In this document: in pieces, positions 43,335-52,812 of the stretch | Numbering within the stretch: position 1 is the stretch's first letter | Layout: each line of letters opens with the position of its first letter | Origin: Pelobacter seleniigenes DSM 18267 | Lineage (GTDB): Bacteria; Desulfobacterota; Desulfuromonadia; Desulfuromonadales; Geopsychrobacteraceae | Length of the DNA stretch: 64,000 nt | NCBI RefSeq assembly: GCF_000711225.1 | Contig: NZ_JOMG01000005.1 | Location: forward strand, 186,001 to 250,000 | Direction of reading: 5' to 3' | Position numbers and translations under genes: made by a program | The notes under the pieces: generated by a model | The model's input: the letters and a program-made list of their open reading frames with translations, nothing else | Told to the model about the DNA's origin: nothing | Database searches by the model: none

Positions 43335-44398
43335 TGGAGAAGGATGATTTCAGTTTTCTTAAGGAACTGGTTGAGACTCCCAGCCCATCCGGTTATGAAC
43401 AACCGGCTCAGCGGGTGATCCGGCGCCATCTTGAAACGGTGGCAGATGAGTTGCAGACTGATGTCATGGGCAACCTCATCGCGTGCCTGAAGGGCCAGGG
43501 CGGACCTCGGGTGATGCTGGCCGGGCATTGTGATGAAATTGGCTTCATGGTGCAGTTTGTCGATGACCGTGGGTTTATCTATTTCGGGGCTATTGGAGGC
43601 GTTGACCCGCATCTGTCCCCGGGGCAGCGGGTCATGATCCACACGGCCAAGGGGGCGGTTCCCGGGGTTATCGGGAAGAAAGCTATCCATCTCATCGAAC
43701 CGAAAGAGCGTGATAACGTCATCAAACTCAAGCAGCAGTTTATCGATATCGGTTGCAGCACTCGGGAAGAGGTTGAAGCCCTGGTCGCTATCGGTGATCC
43801 GGTGACTTTTGCGGTCGGGGTCGAGCGGCTGCAGGGCGATCGTGCGACGTCCCGTGCCTTCGATGATAAAATGGGTGCTTTTATTGTCACCGAAGTGATG
43901 AAAAAAGTGAAGCGCGACGGTCCGATCAGTTCTGATCTGTTTGCCGTGTCCACAGTCCAGGAAGAAATCGGGCTGCGCGGCGCGGCAACCAGCAGTTACG
44001 GCGTCAAGCCGGATGTCGGCATTGTGGTTGAAGTCACCCATGCCACCGATTACCCGGATGTGGAGCAGTCTGCCATTGGCCGGGTTGAGCTCGGGCAGGG
44101 GCCGGTCATTGCCCGGGGCGCCAATATCAACCCGGTTCTGTTTGACCTGCTGACCAGTACTGCGAAAGCCGAGAATATCCCTTTTCAGGTGATTGGCGTG
44201 CCGCGGGCGACTGGTACCGATGCCAATGTGATGCAATTATCACGCGGTGGCGTAGCGACCGCCTTGCTGGGTATTCCCCTGCGCTACATGCATACTCCGG
44301 TTGAAACCCTGGCGCTTTCCGATCTCGACAATGCTATTCTGTTGCTGGCTGCCGTGGTCAAACGGATTGGCCCGGAATCATCATTCGTGCCGTGCTGA
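43334..44398 (+). CDS. M42-family metallopeptidase (FrvX-like)
   Basis: A 354-residue dinuclear-zinc aminopeptidase of the M42 (glutamyl aminopeptidase/cellulase-like) group. The ligands are visible as GHCDEIG (His and Asp), RAFDDKMG (bridging Asp), VQEEIGLRGA (catalytic Glu pair), VEVTHATDYP (Asp) and YMHTPVE (His). These enzymes form large tetrahedral dodecamers that trim peptides in the cytoplasm. The GTG start shares one base with the PHP stop codon, so translation is coupled. A long hairpin follows the stop. Confidence 0.92.
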   Translation: MEKDDFSFLKELVETPSPSGYEQPAQRVIRRHLETVADELQTDVMGNLIACLKGQGGPRVMLAGHCDEIGFMVQFVDDRGFIYFGAIGGVDPHLSPGQRVMIHTAKGAVPGVIGKKAIHLIEPKERDNVIKLKQQFIDIGCSTREEVEALVAIGDPVTFAVGVERLQGDRATSRAFDDKMGAFIVTEVMKKVKRDGPISSDLFAVSTVQEEIGLRGAATSSYGVKPDVGIVVEVTHATDYPDVEQSAIGRVELGQGPVIARGANINPVLFDLLTSTAKAENIPFQVIGVPRATGTDANVMQLSRGGVATALLGIPLRYMHTPVETLALSDLDNAILLLAAVVKRIGPESSFVPC

Positions 44399-44405
44399 AT
44401 TTTTT

Positions 44406-44447
44406 CAATGAGCCGTTTCTCAAGAATTTTCGGGAAACGGCTCATTG
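44406..44447 (+). terminator. Hairpin after the M42 peptidase gene
   Basis: CAATGAGCCGTTTC...GAAACGGCTCATTG is a perfect 14-bp stem right after the stop codon. A T-run precedes rather than follows it, so it may act mostly as an RNA 3'-end stabiliser. Confidence 0.6.
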
Positions 44448-44537
44448 TGGCGACCCGACGACCGATTGCCGCCGCTCGCCGCCTTTTTCGGATGCTCTGA
44501 CCGGTCAATGAACCGCCCAAAACTTTCCCTCCGCGAC

Positions 44538-44566
44538 TTGACAACGTCCATTCTCTGATCTACCTA
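44538..44566 (+). promoter_or_regulatory. Probable sigma-70 promoter of cfa
   Basis: A perfect TTGACA is followed 17 bases later by TACCTA. The leader to the cfa ATG is then about 160 bases long and could hold regulation. A second, weaker TTGACT lies at about 44657. A strong GGGAGGT ribosome site precedes the ATG. Confidence 0.45.
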
Positions 44567-44728
44567 TTTTTAAAGAGATGGGTTAGTTCGTATCTACCGT
44601 CGCAGTTTCATCTTGAGAAATACATCTGTCGTACTAAGTGGGGGAGTTTGTTCATTGACTGCCTCTATCCTCTCCTCCCTTTAGACTGCCAGGTGTCAGC
44701 GGTAGATTGTTGAATTCGGGAGGTAAAA

Positions 44729-45847
44729 ATGACTGAGCCAAGTTTAAGAAATCGCATTGAATCGATCCTGCATCATGCCGATGTCATCATCAACGGTCCG
44801 CGACCCTGGGATATCCAGGTCAAGAACAATCGCCTCTACCGTAGAATCATGGCGCAAGGGAGTCTCGGGTTCGGCGAAGCCTATATGGACGGTTGGTGGG
44901 ACGCAAAATCCATTGATCAGTTGATCGCCCGCCTGTTAAAGGCTCATCTGGATGAAAGGTTCAAGACCTTCGTGGTTTATCTGGCTGCTCTGAAAGCCAA
45001 GTTGCTTAACTGTCAGTCTCTCAAGCGGGCCTATCAGGTTGGCGAACGTCACTATAATATCGGCAATGATCTCTATCAACGGATGCTTGACAAGCGGATG
45101 ATCTATAGCTGCGGATACTGGAAAAACGCCCGGACGCTGGATGAGGCCCAGGAGCATAAATTAGACCTGACTTGCCGGAAACTGCATCTTGAAAAAGGTC
45201 AAAAAGTGCTCGATATCGGCTGCGGTTGGGGCGGAGCCGCCCGCTATATGGCGGAAAATTACGATGTGGAGGTGGTGGGCATCACCATCTCTACGGCTCA
45301 GGCCGAATATGCCAGGGAGAATTGCCGCGGTCTGCCGGTAGAAATCCTGGTCCAGGATTACCGCAAACTGAGCGGATCTTTTGACCGCATCGTCTCTATC
45401 GGCATGTTTGAGCATGTCGGCTATAAAAACTATCGCACCTATTTTAAAAAAGTGTCCGAATTGCTCAAGGATGACGGAATTTTCCTGCTCCATACCATCG
45501 GTGGAAAAACGCCTTCAGAGCGCACCGATCCCTGGATTGACCGCTACATTTTTCCCAATGGCATGATTCCTTCAGCGCAGCAGATCAGTCGAACCTTCGA
45601 GGGATATTTCGTGCTGGAAGACTGGCATAATTTCGGGTTGGATTATGACAAGACGCTGATGGCCTGGCATGAGAATTTTGAAAACTCGTGGGCGGAACTT
45701 GACGGCAAATATGACGACACATTTCGGCGGATGTGGAATTATTATCTATTGTCCTGCGCCGGTTCCTTCCGGGCCAGGGAAAATCAACTCTGGCAAATTG
45801 CCCTGTCCAAATACGGTCTGCCTGAAGGGTATGAATTTCCACGCTGA
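44729..45847 (+). CDS. cfa: Cyclopropane-fatty-acyl-phospholipid synthase
   Basis: A 372-residue AdoMet-dependent enzyme that adds a methylene bridge to unsaturated acyl chains of membrane phospholipids. It has an N-terminal lipid-binding part (GSLGFGEAYMDGWWDAKS), the Rossmann AdoMet loop VLDIGCGWGGAARYM at about 162-176, and the active-site region SIGMFEHVG, with conserved YIFPNGMIPS and LSCAGSFRAR (Cys near the catalytic bicarbonate site). Length is close to E. coli Cfa (382). It is monocistronic between strong terminators. Such enzymes often respond to stationary phase or acid, but no RpoS-type promoter was recognised. Confidence 0.95.
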   Translation: MTEPSLRNRIESILHHADVIINGPRPWDIQVKNNRLYRRIMAQGSLGFGEAYMDGWWDAKSIDQLIARLLKAHLDERFKTFVVYLAALKAKLLNCQSLKRAYQVGERHYNIGNDLYQRMLDKRMIYSCGYWKNARTLDEAQEHKLDLTCRKLHLEKGQKVLDIGCGWGGAARYMAENYDVEVVGITISTAQAEYARENCRGLPVEILVQDYRKLSGSFDRIVSIGMFEHVGYKNYRTYFKKVSELLKDDGIFLLHTIGGKTPSERTDPWIDRYIFPNGMIPSAQQISRTFEGYFVLEDWHNFGLDYDKTLMAWHENFENSWAELDGKYDDTFRRMWNYYLLSCAGSFRARENQLWQIALSKYGLPEGYEFPR

Positions 45848-45861
45848 GGTGAGAGCTGGAA

Positions 45862-45904
45862 AGAAAAAGATCGGGCAGCTCTTTGTGAGTTGCCCGATCT
45901 TTTT
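45862..45904. terminator. Bidirectional terminator between cfa and the helicase gene
   Basis: AAAAAGATCGGGCA...TGCCCGATCTTTTT: an 11-bp or longer stem with flanking A- and T-runs, placed between convergent genes. Confidence 0.92.
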
Positions 45905-45929
45905 CGCCGAACAGTTTAATCCGGAACCG

Positions 45930-47711
45930 TCAAGGTTTGGTTTTGCTTCGTTTGGTACGCATAGCGCGTTTTGAGGCTGGCTTTTTGGGCGCGTGCTTGG
46001 TAAACCCTCCGCCTGGCCGAGCGGGTTTCTGATTCTTGCGGTTTTTTGCTTCACGAGGCGCTTTCGGCCCCATGTCCGGAATAATTTGCAGCTCCTGCTC
46101 ACAGATGCGGATTTTTTTCAATTTAAGCAGGGTATTTTGATCCAACTCTGCCGGGAGATCAACCAGGCTGAAGTAGTCGCCGATATTGATCCGCCCGATT
46201 TGCCGGCTGTCGATTTTTCCTTCGTTGCTCAATGCCCCGACAATATTCCCCGGCTGGACACCGTGACTGCGGCCAACCTCGATCCGATAACTGCGCATGT
46301 TTTCGCTCTGAAAGTCGGCTCGACCCGGGCGTGTGCCAGACCTATCACCGGACCTCTCCGATGTCTCCAGCGGAGCTTCTTCGACAAAATTATCGTTGAT
46401 CTTCAGTGGGCGATCTTTTTGGAGCAGGTAGGCCAGGGCGGCTGCTGTTCTGCGGTGACCGACTTCATATTCAGACTGAAAATCGTCGATTAATTCTTCA
46501 AAAAATTCCAGATCTTCAGCTTCGAGAGTTGCGGCAATCTGTTCTTTGAACAGATCGATACGCCGATCGGTAATATCTTTGCGGCTGGGCAATGCCATGG
46601 CCTTGATCGGCTGGCGAGTCGCTCGTTCGATACTGGCGAGCATCCTTTTTTCGCGCGGGGCAACAAACAAGATCGCTTTGCCGGTGCGGCCGGCCCGCCC
46701 GGTCCGGCCGATGCGGTGGATATAAGCTTCGACATCGTGGGGGATATCGAAATTGACCACATGGCTGATCCTTTTGACATCAAGGCCGCGAGCGGCAACG
46801 TCGGTGGCAACCACGATATCCAGGGAGCCGTCCTTCAGCCGCTCAATGGTTTTTTCCCTGAGCATCTGGGTCATGTCGCCGTTCAGGGCGGCACTGGAGA
46901 ATCCGCGTGCTTCAAGTTTTTCGGCCAGTTCGACCGTGGCGATTTTGGTGCGGACGAAGATGATCATGCCGTCAATCTCTTCGGCTTCCAGAATGCGAGT
47001 CAGGGCGTCAAGCTTGTGCAGTCCCTTGACCTGCCAGTAATGCTGGGAAATTTTTTCTACGGTTGAGGTTTTGCTTTTAATTCTGATTTCAACCGGATCA
47101 CGTAAGTATTTATGGGCAATATGGAGAATCTCTTTCGGCATGGTGGCTGAAAAGAGAGCGGTTTGCCTGGTTTCCGGAGTGGCGGAAAGAATTTCCTGGA
47201 CATCATCAATAAAGCCCATTTTAAGCATTTCGTCAGCTTCATCAATAATCAGGGCCTGCAGTTGATCGAGCTTGAGAGTGCCACGGCCGAGGTGATCCTT
47301 GATCCGTCCCGGAGTGCCGACGACGACCTGAACCCCACGCTGCAACTGGCGCAGTTGCTGACCCATGTTCTGCCCGCCGTACACGGGCAAGACCTGGAAA
47401 TTCTTCAAATGGCGGGAATAGGTTTGAATCGCTTCGGAGACCTGCAGAGCCAGTTCCCTGGTCGGAGCCAGGATCAGGATCTGCGGTTTTTTCAGGCTCG
47501 GATTCAGCCGGCTAAGCAGGGGAAGAGCAAAGGCCGCTGTTTTTCCGGTTCCGGTCTGAGCCTGACCGAGAAGATCGCGTCCTTCCAATAAAGGAGGAAT
47601 GCTCTGGGCCTGAATGGCGGTCGGGGACTCATAACCTATTTCATTGATGACTTGAAGAATCGAGGGTGCGAGATTAAGTTCTGCAAAGGTCGAACAGTTT
47701 TCAGCGAGCAT
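45930..47711 (-). CDS. DEAD-box RNA helicase (DeaD/CsdA-like)
   Basis: A 593-residue ATP-dependent RNA helicase with the ordered motifs: Q-motif region TAIQAQSIP, AQTGTGKT, PTRELALQ, TPGR, DEAD, SAT, ARGLD and HRIGRTGRAGR. After the helicase core come a dimerisation-like helical stretch and a DbpA-type RNA-binding domain (about 470-545, YRIEVGRSHGVQPGNIVGAL), as in CsdA. The tail is a basic low-complexity stretch (KNRKNQKPARPGGG, KRAMRTKRSKTKP). It likely assists ribosome assembly and mRNA turnover, particularly in the cold. It is monocistronic. Confidence 0.94.
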   Translation of the reverse strand: MLAENCSTFAELNLAPSILQVINEIGYESPTAIQAQSIPPLLEGRDLLGQAQTGTGKTAAFALPLLSRLNPSLKKPQILILAPTRELALQVSEAIQTYSRHLKNFQVLPVYGGQNMGQQLRQLQRGVQVVVGTPGRIKDHLGRGTLKLDQLQALIIDEADEMLKMGFIDDVQEILSATPETRQTALFSATMPKEILHIAHKYLRDPVEIRIKSKTSTVEKISQHYWQVKGLHKLDALTRILEAEEIDGMIIFVRTKIATVELAEKLEARGFSSAALNGDMTQMLREKTIERLKDGSLDIVVATDVAARGLDVKRISHVVNFDIPHDVEAYIHRIGRTGRAGRTGKAILFVAPREKRMLASIERATRQPIKAMALPSRKDITDRRIDLFKEQIAATLEAEDLEFFEELIDDFQSEYEVGHRRTAAALAYLLQKDRPLKINDNFVEEAPLETSERSGDRSGTRPGRADFQSENMRSYRIEVGRSHGVQPGNIVGALSNEGKIDSRQIGRINIGDYFSLVDLPAELDQNTLLKLKKIRICEQELQIIPDMGPKAPREAKNRKNQKPARPGGGFTKHAPKKPASKRAMRTKRSKTKP

Positions 47712-47879
47712 GTCTTTCCTGTCTTATAGTTATCTGCTTGTTTTTTGGTCAAAAGATATGGAGACTACCGCAATTGGGGTGAGAGTGCCAGTTATTTTTG
47801 AAAAATATTTGGAAATTCATTTTATTAAGAGAAAAATCAGCAGGTTTTGACAGTGATCTTGCGGTTTTGTTTTTGATCG

Positions 47880-48060
47880 CAAAACAAAATTGGGGCAGCC
47901 CCGAATGGCACTCGTTTAAGAGTCGCTGGCAGCAAAACCGGGACTGTCCCCGCACGGGGGCTGTCCCGGGTCTTTGCGGTGTTAACCGCGACAGTTTCAT
48001 GGCTCGCAAACTCTTGGGACAGCCCCCGATGACCCTGGGGACAGTCCCGAGTTTACTGCA
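47880..48060. repeat. Cluster of GGGAC(A/T)GTCCC-type palindromes containing dispersed repeat copy B
   Basis: Copy B of the 107-bp repeat (47911-48017, plus strand) sits inside a patch with at least four C/G-rich palindromic words: GGGGCAGCCCC, GGGACTGTCCCC, GGGACAGCCCCC and GGGGACAGTCCC. Copy B also folds CCGGGAC-TG-TCCCC...GGGGG-CT-GTCCCGG. Just upstream is a TTTTGTTTT/AAAACAAAA hairpin (about 47862-47889). The patch lies in the 445-base gap between the helicase and RND genes. It resembles REP-type clusters, but no transposase gene is near. Confidence 0.65.
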
Positions 48061-48084
48061 AAGTTGCTTAAACTAGCAGCCTAC

Positions 48085-48129
48085 AATAACAAACGGGCCG
48101 CTGAATTTTACAGCTGCCCGTTTGTTATT
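48085..48129. terminator. Terminator after the RND exporter gene
   Basis: AATAACAAACGGGC...GCCCGTTTGTTATT: a perfect 14-bp stem with AT-rich ends, downstream of the exporter on the minus strand. Confidence 0.8.
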
Positions 48130-48156
48130 ACTCTCTGATTATTAAATGTTCCAACT

Positions 48157-50661
48157 CTATTTCTGTTGCTTCGGTCGCCAGATCATCAGCAGCAGGGCCA
48201 GCAGGGTCAGGTTGGCGACCATGGCCACCAGCATGGCGAGGCCGGTAAACAAGCCGAAGTAGATGGTCGGGATGAAATTGGACAGGGCCAGGATTGAGAA
48301 CCCGGCGATGATGGTCACCGAGGTGTAGTACATGGCCCGGCCGACCGTGTTGTGGCTGCGCTTCATGGCTGCCAGGTAATCGCCATCCACCATGATTTCC
48401 TCGTTAAAGCGGTGAATATAGTGGATGGTGTCATCCACCGCGATACCGATGGTGATGGCTGCAATGGTAATGGTCATGATGTCGAGGGGGATATGCATTA
48501 ACCCCATCAGCCCCAGCACTGTGCCGGCGGAAATCAGGTTGGGAATGATCGCGATCACCGCCAGTCGCAACGAACGGAACTGGAGCAGGAACATGCCCAT
48601 GATAACCAGGAAGACCACGCCAATGGTCATGATTTGCGATCTGAACAGGCTCTGCAGGACGTTGTTATAGAGCACGAACATGCCGGTCAGATGTACCTGT
48701 TCCGGCTTGAGATTGAATTTGTGGATCAGGTCGGACCGAATCTGTTTCAGCAGCGCGTTACGGCGCAGGCCGGGCTCGGAATCGATAATCCGGACAGAGA
48801 AACGCAGCTCGTTGCCGTCTTTGGACATGTAGGGATCAAACAGGGCTTTTTCGATGGACGGCGGCAATTTTTTATGAATGACCGCCAGGGAAATGTTGTC
48901 CAGCGGCGTGTCGCCGTTGACCATCTCCATCATTCTGAACGTGGTGGCCATGGACAACACTTTTCCAGTTGCCTTCAAGCTATCGAGATAATCCTGGATT
49001 TTCTCGATAGTGTCGATCTGATAGCTGTTGTACCAGTAGCTGCTCCCCGATAAGCCGGCGTCAGCCGTGCCTTCATTAAAGAAGTCATCGGCAAAGGGAT
49101 CTTTGGTCGTCGCGACTTGATTCTTTTTCTGGGCGGCGAAAAAACCGGGGTCGGCGTCAAGGATGATACTTAACGGTGTGGTGCCGCCCAGTTGACGGTC
49201 GATCAACTCCATACCCTGATAGATTTCGGTGGTTGGTTTGAAATAATCGATAAAACGATTCTCCACCGTGAGGCGGCTGATCCCCAGGATCGATATCAGG
49301 GTGATCAAGGCGAAAATAAACAGGGTTGGGCCTTTACGGTACTCAACCCAGTGGGCACAGGTTTTGGTGATTGCGCCGGTAATGTCATGGCGGTGTGTGA
49401 ACTGTTTGGGCATGCCGGTGAGCATTAATCCCGCCGGGAAAATAACAAAGGACAGCACCAACGCGAAGGTGATGCCGATGGCCATCATCCAGCCGAAGTC
49501 GATGACTGGCCTGATGTCACTGGTGAGCAGCGAGACAAAGGCGACGATGGTGGTCAGGGCGGTGTAAATGGTCGGTACCGCTTTGGTGCGGATCATTTCC
49601 CGGACCATGGTCAGGCGATCGGCGCCGGGGATTTCATCGTACAGTTCGTTGTAGCGGACAATCAGGTGAACGCACAGCGACAGGGTGATAATCAGCAGCA
49701 GTGAGGTAAAGTTGGATGAGACCACGGTGACTTTCCAGCCAACCATGCCGAGGTAACCAAACATGAACAGAACCACGGCAAAACAGCAGGCAAGGGGTAA
49801 CAGCACCCAGAGCATGCGGCGGAAGATCAGCACCAGCATGGCAACCAGGAAAGTCAAGACACCGATCCCGAAGATCGCCAGGTCGCTCTGAATGAAGTCG
49901 ATCATGTCGGTGACAATCATCGAAACTCCCCCCAAAAACAGTTGGGCATGGGCACGGTGCTCATTCATGATGGCGCGGATAGCGGCAATATCGGCAGCTT
50001 CCCGGTCGGCCATTTTGCGGCTGTAGCTGTCAAACTGCTGGCTGACCTGCTCCAACTGTTCTTCCTGAGCGGCAGTCAGTTCACCCTGGCTTTGTTTCTG
50101 GCGCAGCTGGCTGCGCTCGTCTAACAGTCGGTGATAGGTCTCATCGCGTTGAAAGGTAATTTGCAGCGCAGTGGTTTTGCCGTCAGGACTGACCAGCATA
50201 TCCTTGTAAAGGGGGCTGGTGAGAAATTCGTGGCGGGCCAGTTCTCTGTCAACTTTGCCGGAGCCGAGGGTGCGGATGCCGTTGCTCAGTTCACTCAAGG
50301 TCACCCGCGGGCTGTCGATGAGTGGAACATCAAGGATGCTGAGGACCGATTCGACCCGGTCAAGTTTCAACAGGCTGTCGCGCAGGCTGCGCAGGTCGTT
50401 GAGAGTCTCGTCAGACATCAGGTCGCCATGTGGAGCATAGCTGATAACCAGATAGTCACCGCTGCCGTATTTTTCATCGATGGTGCGGTAATATTTCAGG
50501 TCGCTGTCATTTTCCAGTAACAGGGAGTCGGCAGAAGCATCAAGGTGAAAATTGCGGGCAAAGCTGCCGACGATGGCAACGATCATTAAAATCAGGATGA
50601 TGCTGGCGAGGGGGTGTTTAAGAACGGTCCGTTCGTATGCTTTGAGAATTGATGAGCCCAT
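48157..50661 (-). CDS. RND-superfamily exporter, MMPL/HAE3 type
   Basis: An 834-residue inner-membrane transporter with the duplicated RND layout. One helix near 15-35 is followed by a large periplasmic loop with a coiled-coil stretch (QLRQKQSQGELTAAQEEQLEQ), then five helices (about 270-440), and the same pattern again. It carries SSD-like segments such as ITIGIAVDDTIHYIHRFNEE in the second half, with the Asp expected for proton relay. HAE3/MMPL members export lipids or hydrophobic compounds, including hopanoids; the substrate here is unknown. The ATG at 50661 was chosen because AGGA precedes it and the first helix follows. No adaptor gene is adjacent. Confidence 0.88.
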   Translation of the reverse strand: MGSSILKAYERTVLKHPLASIILILMIVAIVGSFARNFHLDASADSLLLENDSDLKYYRTIDEKYGSGDYLVISYAPHGDLMSDETLNDLRSLRDSLLKLDRVESVLSILDVPLIDSPRVTLSELSNGIRTLGSGKVDRELARHEFLTSPLYKDMLVSPDGKTTALQITFQRDETYHRLLDERSQLRQKQSQGELTAAQEEQLEQVSQQFDSYSRKMADREAADIAAIRAIMNEHRAHAQLFLGGVSMIVTDMIDFIQSDLAIFGIGVLTFLVAMLVLIFRRMLWVLLPLACCFAVVLFMFGYLGMVGWKVTVVSSNFTSLLLIITLSLCVHLIVRYNELYDEIPGADRLTMVREMIRTKAVPTIYTALTTIVAFVSLLTSDIRPVIDFGWMMAIGITFALVLSFVIFPAGLMLTGMPKQFTHRHDITGAITKTCAHWVEYRKGPTLFIFALITLISILGISRLTVENRFIDYFKPTTEIYQGMELIDRQLGGTTPLSIILDADPGFFAAQKKNQVATTKDPFADDFFNEGTADAGLSGSSYWYNSYQIDTIEKIQDYLDSLKATGKVLSMATTFRMMEMVNGDTPLDNISLAVIHKKLPPSIEKALFDPYMSKDGNELRFSVRIIDSEPGLRRNALLKQIRSDLIHKFNLKPEQVHLTGMFVLYNNVLQSLFRSQIMTIGVVFLVIMGMFLLQFRSLRLAVIAIIPNLISAGTVLGLMGLMHIPLDIMTITIAAITIGIAVDDTIHYIHRFNEEIMVDGDYLAAMKRSHNTVGRAMYYTSVTIIAGFSILALSNFIPTIYFGLFTGLAMLVAMVANLTLLALLLMIWRPKQQK

Positions 50662-50782
50662 GAAAATCCTGTTATCACTTAGAGCATTTAAAAGAAAGTC
50701 AGTTGTCAGTATAGCGGAAGTGACCGCCTTGCGACAGTCGGCCTCAAGTTTTGAGCCGGACCGTTCCTGGATCTGTGTAAGC

Positions 50783-50810
50783 AAAAGCCCCGGCCTCGGC
50801 CGGGGCTTTT
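50783..50810. terminator. Terminator after the fumarase gene
   Basis: AAAAGCCCCGGCC-TC-GGCCGGGGCTTTT: a GC-rich stem with A- and T-runs, 26 bases past the fumarase stop codon on the minus strand. Confidence 0.92.
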
Positions 50811-50835
50811 ATGTTAATACTGTACAGTGCGAAGG

Positions 50836-52458
50836 CTAGAGTCCGAGCTTCTTGAAAAAATCATTCCCTTTATCGTCGACCAGAATGAAGGCCGGGAAAT
50901 CTTCGACTTCGATTTTCCAGACCGCTTCCATGCCGAGTTCGGGGAAATCGATGCATTCGACCTTTTTGATGTTCTCTTCGGCCAGGATGGCAGCCGGGCC
51001 ACCGATGGAGCCGAGGTAGAAACCGCCATGCTTGGCGCAGGCATCGGTGACTTGCTGGCTGCGGTTGCCTTTGGCGATCATCACCATGGAGCCACCGTGA
51101 CTTTGCAGCAGATCGACATAACTGTCCATGCGGCCTGCCGTGGTCGGCCCGAACGAGCCGGACGCTTTTCCGGCTGGCGTCTTGGCCGGACCAGCGTAAT
51201 AAATCGGATGCTTGGTCAGATATTCCGGGATCGGTTGGCCGCTGTCGAGGATCTCCTTGAATTTGGCATGGGCGATATCCCGGCCGACCACAATGGTACC
51301 GTCCAGCAGCAGAGGTGCGCCGACTTCAAGCTTGCTCAGATCGGCCAGCACTTCGGTCATCGGTCGGTTGAGGTTGATGCGGGTGCCATTGCTGTGTTTG
51401 CCGGTACGATATTTTTCCGGAATCAATCGACCCGGGTTGCGGTCGAGTTCTTCCACGAACAGACCTTCTTTGGTAATTTTGGCCTTGATATTGCGATCGG
51501 CGGAACAGGACACTGCCATACCCACCGGACAGGAAGCTCCGTGGCGGGGAAGTCTGATGACCCTGACGTCATGGGCAAAATATTTGCCGCCAAATTGGGC
51601 GCCGATGCCCAATTCCTGAGCAGCCTTGAGCAGTTTTTCTTCCAGTTCCAGATCACGGAAGGCCTGCCCGTGTTCATTCCCTTCGGTCGGCAGTTCATCG
51701 AGGTAGCGGGCTGTAGCCAGTTTGACCGTCTTCATGCAGGCATCGGCCGAAGTTCCACCGATGACAAAGGCCAGATGGTAGGGCGGACAGGCCGCGGTAC
51801 CGATAGTCTTCATTTTAGCGATCAGGAAATTTTCCAGCTTTTCCGGATTAAGCAGTGCTTTGGTCTCCTGGAAGAGCATGGTTTTATTGGCAGAGCCGCC
51901 ACCTTTGGCAATAAACAGGAATTTGTAGGCTGCGCCTTCGGTGGCATAAAGATCGATCTGTGCTGGCAGGTTGGTTCCGGTATTTTTTTCCTTGTACATG
52001 TCAAGGGCAACTGTCTGACTGTAACGCAGGTTTTCTTCGGTATAAGTTTTGAATACGCCTTTGGAAATGTATTCAGAATCGTTGTTTCCGGTCCAGACCT
52101 GCTGTCCTTTTTTGCCGATGACCGTGGCTGTGCCCGTGTCCTGGCATAAGGGTAATTCAAAGGAAGCGGCGATTTCAGCATTCCTCAAAAAGGCCATGGC
52201 AACGCCACGGTCATTGTTGGATGCTTCCGGGTCGGTCAGGATTTTAGCGACCTGCTCATTGTGATCGGTACGCAGCAGAAAGGAGACGTCGCGCATGGCT
52301 GTGTTGGCCAGAACTGTCAGCGCTTCGGGGTCGACCTTGAGCATGTCCTGTCCGTCGAAGTTGACAGTGGTGACGTATTTTTCAGAGCCTTCAATTTTGT
52401 AATAACTGGTTTTCTCCGGTCCCAATGGTAATGGATCCTGATACTTGAAATCTGGCAT
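50836..52458 (-). CDS. fumA: Fumarate hydratase, class I [4Fe-4S]
   Basis: A 540-residue single-chain class I fumarase that hydrates fumarate to malate in the TCA cycle. The three cluster cysteines fall at the E. coli FumA numbers Cys105 (ELPLCQDTG), Cys224 (GTAACPP) and Cys318 (AVSCSADR). The N-terminal (alpha) and C-terminal (beta) halves are fused, as in FumA and unlike the two-subunit form of many anaerobes. The cluster is oxygen-labile, fitting an anaerobic host and an adjacent Fe-S assembly operon transcribed divergently 354 bases away. Confidence 0.95.
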   Translation of the reverse strand: MPDFKYQDPLPLGPEKTSYYKIEGSEKYVTTVNFDGQDMLKVDPEALTVLANTAMRDVSFLLRTDHNEQVAKILTDPEASNNDRGVAMAFLRNAEIAASFELPLCQDTGTATVIGKKGQQVWTGNNDSEYISKGVFKTYTEENLRYSQTVALDMYKEKNTGTNLPAQIDLYATEGAAYKFLFIAKGGGSANKTMLFQETKALLNPEKLENFLIAKMKTIGTAACPPYHLAFVIGGTSADACMKTVKLATARYLDELPTEGNEHGQAFRDLELEEKLLKAAQELGIGAQFGGKYFAHDVRVIRLPRHGASCPVGMAVSCSADRNIKAKITKEGLFVEELDRNPGRLIPEKYRTGKHSNGTRINLNRPMTEVLADLSKLEVGAPLLLDGTIVVGRDIAHAKFKEILDSGQPIPEYLTKHPIYYAGPAKTPAGKASGSFGPTTAGRMDSYVDLLQSHGGSMVMIAKGNRSQQVTDACAKHGGFYLGSIGGPAAILAEENIKKVECIDFPELGMEAVWKIEVEDFPAFILVDDKGNDFFKKLGL

Positions 52459-52638
52459 TTTTACGCTCCTTGGGTAAGGTCTCCGTCATTGCGGACGGAT
52501 ACGCAATTAAAAATCGAGCCTGAATAAACTTAAGCAGTATAAAAAAAAATACCGGCGATGTCGACTGCTAAGCGCGCTTTGCTGCTAATGCTTCCCTGCC
52601 CAAACAAAGGAGCAGCGGTTATGGATTGAGGTTCTGAA

Positions 52639-52692
52639 ATACCTGACTAAAATGTTTTAAAGAAATTGACAGAAATAGTCGGGTATGATAAT
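52639..52692 (+). promoter_or_regulatory. Candidate IscR operator pair and promoter of the cysE-iscR-nifS operon
   Basis: ATACCTGACTA (52639-52649) and TAGTCGGGTAT (52676-52686) are inverted relative to each other (10 of 11 bases match). Each resembles a half of the IscR type 1 box. TTGACA (52666-52671) lies between them and GATAAT (52687-52692) follows the second, with a shortish 15-base spacer. A site here would let IscR, encoded in the operon, repress it when Fe-S clusters are plentiful. The rest of the 354-base divergent gap shows the fumarase ribosome site and nothing else recognised. Confidence 0.45.
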
Positions 52693-52812
52693 TCTTGGCT
52701 ATGTTAGACACTCGTAAATGTAAAAAAATAACATGCCGTTGATTGCTTTTTCTGTTTTGTTTTGCCATGGAATCCAGTGGCCGGGGCCGCACATTAATGA
52801 CGGGAGGTCAGG

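Noticed and set aside
43247-44236. 329-codon open frame antisense to the M42 peptidase gene
   Set aside because: A shadow frame with unusual composition. The sense strand has all M42 metal ligands.
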